From assembly GCA_024763435.1 (NCBI GenBank), contig JANTFN010000049.1:1-10084 (forward strand): a DNA stretch of 10,084 bases, given 5' to 3'. Under the pieces are notes generated by a model. That model ran no database searches, was not told where the DNA came from, and worked only from the letters and a program-made list of their open reading frames with translations. Every line of letters starts with the position of its first letter. Within the stretch, counting starts at the first letter, position 1. Position numbers and translations under genes: made by a program. This document shows, one piece after another, positions 6,172-10,084 of the stretch. The DNA is from Thermodesulfobacteriota bacterium. GTDB lineage: Bacteria; Desulfobacterota; S145-22.

Positions 6172-6384
6172 ATGTGTACCTCCTGTCAGGGAAAAGGCAT
6201 CCCTGCGCTGCCGCCTAAAAAACACCCCTGCCCCGATTGTCACTTCTGCCAGTGGTGCAGCGAGGACCGTTGCCGTCTCTGCAGGAAAACCCCCCCCATC
6301 AAAAAACACCTGAGTCTGGAAGAACAGATCGCCCTCTACAATCAATTAAACGGGGATATCCTTGAAGAAGAGGAAACGCCATAA
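6172..6384 (+). CDS. Small cysteine-rich (zinc-finger-like) protein, 70 residues
   Basis: I do not recognise a named family. The protein has eight cysteines in four CxxC pairs within its first 37 residues: C2/C5, C20/C23, C26/C29 and C34/C37. The first reads CTSCQGKG, the CxxCxGxG pattern seen in DnaJ-type zinc repeats. Two zinc sites, or an Fe-S or redox role, are possible. The C-terminal third (about residues 45-70) is a predicted helix followed by an acidic tail (ILEEEETP). It lacks a signal peptide and is cytoplasmic. It starts 6 bases after pstB2 and no terminator separates them, so it probably belongs to the pst transcript. The ribosome site is weak, suggesting translation coupled to pstB2. 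No direct link to phosphate transport can be shown. Confidence 0.75.
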   Translation: MCTSCQGKGIPALPPKKHPCPDCHFCQWCSEDRCRLCRKTPPIKKHLSLEEQIALYNQLNGDILEEEETP

Positions 6385-6415
6385 AGGCCAGAGCTCCTGA
6401 CATCATACAGAGGGG

Positions 6416-7051
6416 CTAAAAATCAGCCGTTGTCCTCATGGCCGCGAGGGGAGTGAGGTGGCATTGGCTGTTCAAGGCCTCGCAGATCCACAGGTTTCCT
6501 TTAAGGCGAAACCTGTTAAGACAGGCGGTCGATTGCTCAATCTGCCAGAAGTGTCCCAGGCCCAGGCCGAGCAGACGGCAGATAAGGACCTTGCACACGA
6601 CCCTGTGCGTAAACAGGCCTACAGTCTGGCCTTGATGAGTCTCCCGGAGGTTAGCCAAAAGGGTGTCTGCGTGATTCAAAACATCCTGCAGAGACGCCCC
6701 TTCAGGAAAATGCGTCTGTTCCGGCGCAGTTACCCACGTTTGGTAAAGCTCGGGGTATTCCTGTTTGACCTCTTCATGCGGCCTTCCCTGCCATGCCCCA
6801 AAGTTGAGATCTGTCAAAAGGGGTTCAATTTGAGGGGAGAGACTCTGATGTTTCGCGACCGCGTCTGCGGTCTGCCGCGCCCTGGATAACGGGCTGGTGT
6901 AGAGGGCGTCAAAACGAATCTTATGTAGAGAATCCGCGAGGGCCGCGGCTTCCTTTAACCCTACCTCATTTAGCGGAATGTCCCGGGTCCCCCGGAAAAC
7001 CTCTTCCCTGTTCCATGCCGTCTGACCGTGTCGGATGATATACAGCCTCAT
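6416..7051 (-). CDS. Histidine phosphatase (phosphoglycerate-mutase-like) family protein
   Basis: This is a cytoplasmic phosphohydrolase of the histidine phosphatase branch 1, 211 residues. The N-terminal RHG motif (R7-H8-G9 in MRLYIIRHGQT) holds the phosphorylated histidine. Other family marks are GTRDIPLNEVG (21-31), TSPLSRARQTA with R57 (52-62), and the second histidine H149 in FTHR, which usually reads SHG. The usual acid in LxExxFGxWEG is Asp here (DLNFGAWQG, D81). The ATG at 7051 was chosen because GGGGAGG lies 9 bases upstream and the RHG motif then sits at the usual place; a longer frame to 7114 exists but adds 21 unconserved basic residues. Substrate is unknown: alpha-ribazole-phosphate, phosphoglycerate or broad-specificity phosphatase are all possible. 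It converges on the pst operon with only 31 bases between stops and no obvious terminator. Confidence 0.9.
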   Translation of the reverse strand: MRLYIIRHGQTAWNREEVFRGTRDIPLNEVGLKEAAALADSLHKIRFDALYTSPLSRARQTADAVAKHQSLSPQIEPLLTDLNFGAWQGRPHEEVKQEYPELYQTWVTAPEQTHFPEGASLQDVLNHADTLLANLRETHQGQTVGLFTHRVVCKVLICRLLGLGLGHFWQIEQSTACLNRFRLKGNLWICEALNSQCHLTPLAAMRTTADF

Positions 7052-7070
7052 GTTTTTCCCTCCCCTTTTT

Positions 7071-7099
7071 CTGATACGCCAAAACCTGAAGCAGGTCAA
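7071..7099 (-). promoter_or_regulatory. Putative promoter of the histidine phosphatase gene
   Basis: The minus strand shows TTGACC (7094-7099), a 17-base spacer and TATCAG (7071-7076), leaving a leader of about 12-15 bases that contains the ribosome site. Both boxes deviate from consensus by one or two bases. Confidence 0.45.
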
Positions 7100-7107
7100 C
7101 CCACCTG

Positions 7108-7136
7108 TTGACAAAGACTTATTTTATCTATATTCT
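7108..7136 (+). promoter_or_regulatory. Putative promoter of the padR-ABC importer operon
   Basis: A perfect TTGACA (7108-7113) is followed by a 17-base AT-rich spacer and TATTCT (7131-7136). The -10 box overlaps the palindrome at 7130-7148. The padR start codon is 32 bases downstream. Confidence 0.65.
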
Positions 7137-7148
7137 ATTATAGAATAT
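7130..7148. promoter_or_regulatory. Palindromic operator candidate for the PadR regulator
   Basis: ATATTCTA-TTA-TAGAATAT is a perfect 8-bp inverted repeat with a 3-base centre, overlapping the -10 box of the padR promoter. PadR-type repressors are dimers that often bind palindromes in their own promoter, so autorepression is a natural reading. It also lies in the divergent region with the phosphatase gene, which could be co-regulated. Confidence 0.55.
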
Positions 7149-7167
7149 TATACAAAGGAATAAGAGT

Positions 7168-7683
7168 GTGAAGGGGCTTTCAGATCAGGAGTTTGTCGTT
7201 CTTGGAATTATTATGGATGGCGCGACACACGGCTATGAAATATGCCAGTCGGAGTTAAATCATATCTGGCATATTCCCATCAGCCAGACATACGCCCTTT
7301 TAAAGCGGCTTGAACAGGGGAAAATGGTAACTTTTCGCCTGGCAAGACAGGGCCATCGCCCACAGAAAAAGGTTTATGCCTTAACGGATGAGGGCCGGAG
7401 GACATTCCTCGCGTGGGTCGGACAGCCCGCAGAAAAGATACGAGACATCCGAACGGAATTCCTGTCGAAACTCTTTCTGATCAGGAAATTGCGGCTGGAT
7501 ATGGGGGGCAGTCTAATCGCGGCGCAGATAAAGATATGCAAGGAACGAAAAAAACGCATTAACGGGAATGCCACCGCCGGGACGGGCACGTTTGAAGATA
7601 TGGTTTCATTATACAGACATACCATGATAGACGCGACAATCCGCTGGCTTGAGAGGTGTTTGGTGTATGAAAGGGAAGGATAG
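7168..7683 (+). CDS. PadR-family transcriptional regulator
   Basis: This is a DNA-binding regulator of 171 residues. The N-terminal winged-helix domain (about 4-85) has the PadR hallmarks: a starting helix (LSDQEFVVLGIIMDGATHGYEI, residues 4-25, shown only as a landmark), HGYEI with Y23, the recognition segment ISQTYALLKRLEQ (38-50) and the wing strand PQKKVYALTDEGR (65-77). The C-terminal part (about 95-171) is helical and basic, as expected for a PadR subfamily with a dimerising C-terminal domain. The start is GTG, 7 bases after AAGGAA; an overlapping GTG two bases upstream is out of frame. The importer binding-protein gene begins 3 bases after the stop, so PadR probably controls the importer, and the palindrome at 7130-7148 suggests it also controls itself. 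The inducer is unknown. Confidence 0.93.
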   Translation: MKGLSDQEFVVLGIIMDGATHGYEICQSELNHIWHIPISQTYALLKRLEQGKMVTFRLARQGHRPQKKVYALTDEGRRTFLAWVGQPAEKIRDIRTEFLSKLFLIRKLRLDMGGSLIAAQIKICKERKKRINGNATAGTGTFEDMVSLYRHTMIDATIRWLERCLVYEREG

Positions 7684-7686
7684 CAG

Positions 7687-8703
7687 GTGAAAAAGGTTTG
7701 GGTGGCAGGTATTGTATTTTTGGGTGTTATTGTTTTTTCCTGTGGGATTGTTTCTGCGTCGGAGACACGCGGCACAAAGATTACGATGGCCGTCGAGTTT
7801 GTTTCCCATGCTGCCTGCGCCCACATCGCCCGGGCGAAGGGGTGGTTTAAAAAAGAAGGTCTGCAGGTTGCCGCATTTGATAACTATGTAACGGGAACGG
7901 CGCTTGCCGGCGCGCTTTCAAAAAAGAATATTGACGCGGCGTATCTCTGTGTTATCCCGGCCATTGTGGCGTATGCGAATGGGGGCGTAAAATTAAAGGT
8001 CGTCTGCGGGACCCACCGATACGGATACGGCCTGCTTGTCAATCCCGCCAGAGTTTCAGACCCCCGGGATTTATTGCGGAAGGATATCCGTGTTGCCTGC
8101 ACGCGAGAGGGAAGCCCGACCGACGCCGTGATGCACAAGACCTGTGACCGATATCACCTGAACGCGCGTCAGCTTTCGGAAAAGGCCCTGAGGATGCCGC
8201 CCCCGATGATTCTTCTGGCACTTGAAACCGGGCGGATTGATGCTGGATTCTGCTGCGAACAGTTTCCCTCCATGGGGGTTCAGGCGGGGTTCAGGGAATT
8301 GACGAGCGCGCGAGACCTCTGGCCGGAGATGCAGGGGAGTGTGTTGATTGTGACAGATAATCTGATACGCCGGAGCCCTGAAAGCATTAGGAAACTGGTC
8401 CGGATAACAAAAAAGGCCACGGCATTTATCCACGCGCATCCCGAAGACGCGTCGCGCATCACGGCAGAGGCCCTCACGGCCATTCGGGGCAAGTTATTTC
8501 CTTTTAAGATGACGAATACCCTCCAGAAGCTGTCGATTACGCCGAAGGCCGTCAAAAGGGCGCTTTTTCAACAGATGGCATGCACGACGGCCATCGACAT
8601 AAAAAGCATCCAGCAGGAAATCGATTATATTTCCAGCCTGGGTTATATCAAACGGTTTGATGCCCATGATATCGTTGATCTCAGGTGGCTTCATGAAAAA
8701 TAG
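7687..8703 (+). CDS. ABC transporter substrate-binding protein, NMT1/SsuA-TauA type
   Basis: This is an exported solute-binding protein of 338 residues. The start is GTG, 6 bases after AAGGA. Residues 1-24 form a signal peptide (MKKVWVAGIVFLGVIVFSCG), probably cleaved after VSA (A24); C19 could be a lipidation site but its context is poor. The mature part follows the nitrate/sulfonate/taurine/thiamine-precursor binding family: an early strand ITMAVEF, the helix ARAKGWFKKEGLQV (48-61), the segment ALSKKNIDAAYL, and later GRIDAGFCCEQFPSMG. The mature protein carries eight Cys (44, 88, 107, 138, 153, 189, 190, 299), which is many for an exported protein. The stop overlaps the permease start by 11 bases. 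The ligand cannot be deduced: sulfonates, nitrate, pyrimidine precursors or small carboxylates are all possible. Confidence 0.9.
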   Translation: MKKVWVAGIVFLGVIVFSCGIVSASETRGTKITMAVEFVSHAACAHIARAKGWFKKEGLQVAAFDNYVTGTALAGALSKKNIDAAYLCVIPAIVAYANGGVKLKVVCGTHRYGYGLLVNPARVSDPRDLLRKDIRVACTREGSPTDAVMHKTCDRYHLNARQLSEKALRMPPPMILLALETGRIDAGFCCEQFPSMGVQAGFRELTSARDLWPEMQGSVLIVTDNLIRRSPESIRKLVRITKKATAFIHAHPEDASRITAEALTAIRGKLFPFKMTNTLQKLSITPKAVKRALFQQMACTTAIDIKSIQQEIDYISSLGYIKRFDAHDIVDLRWLHEK

Positions 8704-9475
8704 CAGGCTCCCCCGTTTAACGGCGGGATATGGGTTTATCCCTATCCTGATTTTTTTGGCGATCTGGGAAATCGTTTCCCGCCTCGGTGTCGTGCCGCGG
8801 CAGTTGCTGCCATCTTTCAGCCAGGTCATGGTCGAGGCCTTTGACCTTATTAAGAGCGGGGTGCTGTTGCATCATTTTTTTAAGAGTCTTGTCCGGGTCC
8901 TTGCCGGATTTGCCGTGGGCAGTCTCGCGGGCTTGATCTGCGGGCTGATGATGGGTTGGAATGAGCTCCTGCATCGCTCATTTTCTCCGATTATCAGTCT
9001 CTTGTATCCTATTCCCGCGCTTGGATGGCTTCCGATATTTATCCTCTGGATTGGCATCAGCGAGCTGCTCCCCATCGCTATTATTTTTACCTGCTCTTTT
9101 TTCCCCATTCTTTACACAACGGCAAGCGGGGTGCGGAGCGTGGACAAGAATTTCCTCCAGGTGGCGCGCACCCTCGGGCAACCCGAGGGGCGAATTCTCC
9201 GAACGGTCCTGTTCCCGCTGGCCCTGCCGAGTATCTTTACCGGTCTGCGCCTCGAGGCGGGGATGGCCTGGCGCGTCATCATCGCGGCGGAGATGATTGC
9301 CATTCCCACCGGGATCGGGGCGCTGCTCATGCGGGCGGAAAGCCTCATCCGCATGGATATCATTATTGTCTGTCTGATGGTCCTGGCCCTCATGTGTTTT
9401 TCCTTTGAACGCGTCTTTGACCTGCTTGAAAAAAGCATCACCAGGAAGTGGAATTATGGCCGGAATTACACTTAA
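8693..9475 (+). CDS. ABC transporter permease, SsuC/TauC type
   Basis: This is the inner-membrane permease for the preceding binding protein, 260 residues from the ATG at 8693. That start has a GGTGG ribosome site 5 bases upstream and gives a normal N-terminus (MKNSRLPRL, then a membrane helix). An in-frame ATG at 8657 has no ribosome site. About six membrane helices are visible. The family signature YPIPALGWLPIFILWIGISE (about 105-124) is that of nitrate/sulfonate/taurine permeases, and the EAA-type loop VARTLGQPEGRILRTVLFP (about 157-175) contacts the ATPase; here the usual E-A-A reads Q-V-A. The gene overlaps the binding-protein gene by 11 bases and the ATPase gene by 20, showing tight coupling. 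Confidence 0.92.
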   Translation: MKNSRLPRLTAGYGFIPILIFLAIWEIVSRLGVVPRQLLPSFSQVMVEAFDLIKSGVLLHHFFKSLVRVLAGFAVGSLAGLICGLMMGWNELLHRSFSPIISLLYPIPALGWLPIFILWIGISELLPIAIIFTCSFFPILYTTASGVRSVDKNFLQVARTLGQPEGRILRTVLFPLALPSIFTGLRLEAGMAWRVIIAAEMIAIPTGIGALLMRAESLIRMDIIIVCLMVLALMCFSFERVFDLLEKSITRKWNYGRNYT

Positions 9476-10084
9476 ATCCGTCAAAAACTTTGTCCTGGAT
9501 GATGTGAGCCTGGACGTTCATCCCCTGGAAACCCTGGCCATTGTCGGTGAAACCGGCGCTGGCAAGACCACACTTATCAAGGCCGTCGCGGGACTTGTCC
9601 CCTTTGAAGGGGCCCTCCTGTTTGACGGGGTGCCCGTGCATGATTTGCCGGTCCGTCAGCGAAAAATTGGGTATCTCCCCCAGGACCTGTTCCTGTTTCC
9701 CCACCTGACTGTGGCAAACAATGTGCAGTATGGCCTGAAGGGGCGAAACCTGTCCCGGGATGAAGCGCGCGCGCGCGGAGAAGCCATGATGGCCCTGATG
9801 GGTATCTCGCATCTCGCGGACCGGTATCCCGCGACCTTGAGCGGGGGTGAAAAACAGCGGGCGGCGCTGGCGCGGGCCATTACCCCGGGGCCAGATGTGC
9901 TTTTGCTTGATGAACCCTTCAGCAGCCTCGATGTAAAAACAGCGAAATACCTCCGGCTTGAATTTAAACGTATAGTGCATGAGCTGGAGCTGACCACCCT
10001 CTTTATTACCCACAACCTGACGGAAGCGGAAGAGATGGGCGACCGAATTGCCGTGATGGAGAAAGGGAAAATTCTGCAGGTGGG
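9456..10084 (+). CDS. ABC transporter ATP-binding protein, 3'-truncated by the window
   Basis: The first 209 residues of the importer's ATPase are present; the frame is open at the right edge. Motifs are Walker A GETGAGKTT (31-39), Q-loop GYLPQD with Q76, signature LSGGEKQR (128-135), Walker B LLLDEP with D152 and E153, D-loop SSLD, and H-loop ITHN with H186, so it looks fully competent. The N-terminus is short: the usual aromatic A-loop segment is compact (KNFVLDDVSLDV). The signature LSGGEKQRAALARAI and the FLFPHLTVANNVQYGL stretch resemble the molybdate/tungstate/iron (ModC/WtpC/FbpC) ATPase branch more than SsuB/TauB, despite the sulfonate-type permease. The start follows an AGGAAG ribosome site 7 bases upstream, inside the permease gene. 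Confidence 0.93.
   Translation, partial: MAGITLKSVKNFVLDDVSLDVHPLETLAIVGETGAGKTTLIKAVAGLVPFEGALLFDGVPVHDLPVRQRKIGYLPQDLFLFPHLTVANNVQYGLKGRNLSRDEARARGEAMMALMGISHLADRYPATLSGGEKQRAALARAITPGPDVLLLDEPFSSLDVKTAKYLRLEFKRIVHELELTTLFITHNLTEAEEMGDRIAVMEKGKILQV

Noticed and set aside
6385..6415. Bidirectional terminator between the convergent genes
   Set aside because: Only a 4-5 bp GGCT/AGCC pairing extending into the phosphatase gene is visible, too weak to call.
7052..7114. Longer N-terminus for the histidine phosphatase
   Set aside because: The extra 21 residues are basic and unlike the family, they contain the ribosome site of the inner ATG, and the RHG motif would be displaced.
8657..8692. Upstream start adding 12 residues to the SsuC/TauC-type permease
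   Set aside because: No ribosome site precedes it, while the ATG at 8693 has one at good spacing and gives a normal N-terminus.
9438..10013. 191-codon open frame on the minus strand
   Set aside because: It is the antisense shadow of the ABC ATPase gene, whose frame carries every expected motif.

Overview
The window looks like chromosome of an anaerobic, Gram-negative bacterium, most plausibly a deltaproteobacterium (Desulfobacterota, Syntrophus/Desulfobacter-like). This placement is inferred from gene style and not proven. The evidence is a free-standing 57-residue 2[4Fe-4S] ferredoxin, strong AGGAGG ribosome sites, tightly overlapping operons, a cobalamin riboswitch and ABC importers with exported binding proteins. 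No mobile element, CRISPR array, tRNA or rRNA was seen.

Layout. (1) 1-710, minus strand: a promoter, a cobalamin riboswitch and an intrinsic attenuator precede an unrecognised 86-residue protein and the first 29 codons of an exported protein cut by the window edge. (2) 810-1147, minus: a monocistronic ferredoxin gene with its own promoter and terminator. (3) 1404-6384, plus: a phosphate-uptake operon in the unusual order phoU-pstS-pstC-pstA-pstB1-pstB2, followed by a 70-residue cysteine-rich protein. The genes overlap or nearly touch throughout. (4) 6416-7051, minus: a histidine-phosphatase family enzyme, convergent with the pst operon. (5) 7108-10084, plus: a PadR-type repressor with a palindrome on its own promoter, then an ABC importer (exported binding protein, permease, ATPase) of unknown substrate whose ATPase runs off the right edge.

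How the parts work together. In the pst operon, PstS captures phosphate outside the inner membrane, PstC and PstA form the channel, two PstB proteins supply ATP hydrolysis, and PhoU links transport to phosphate signalling. The most notable observation is that the two PstB proteins have complementary motif losses. PstB1 keeps the LSGGQ signature but has lost the Q-loop glutamine (A93) and the switch histidine (N205). PstB2 keeps Q93 and H205 but has LSDEQ for its signature. A PstB1-PstB2 heterodimer would therefore have one complete ATP site and one degenerate site, whereas neither homodimer would have a complete one. The EAA coupling loop of PstA is also eroded while that of PstC is intact. 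The padR-importer cluster is probably one transcription unit controlled by its own PadR protein.
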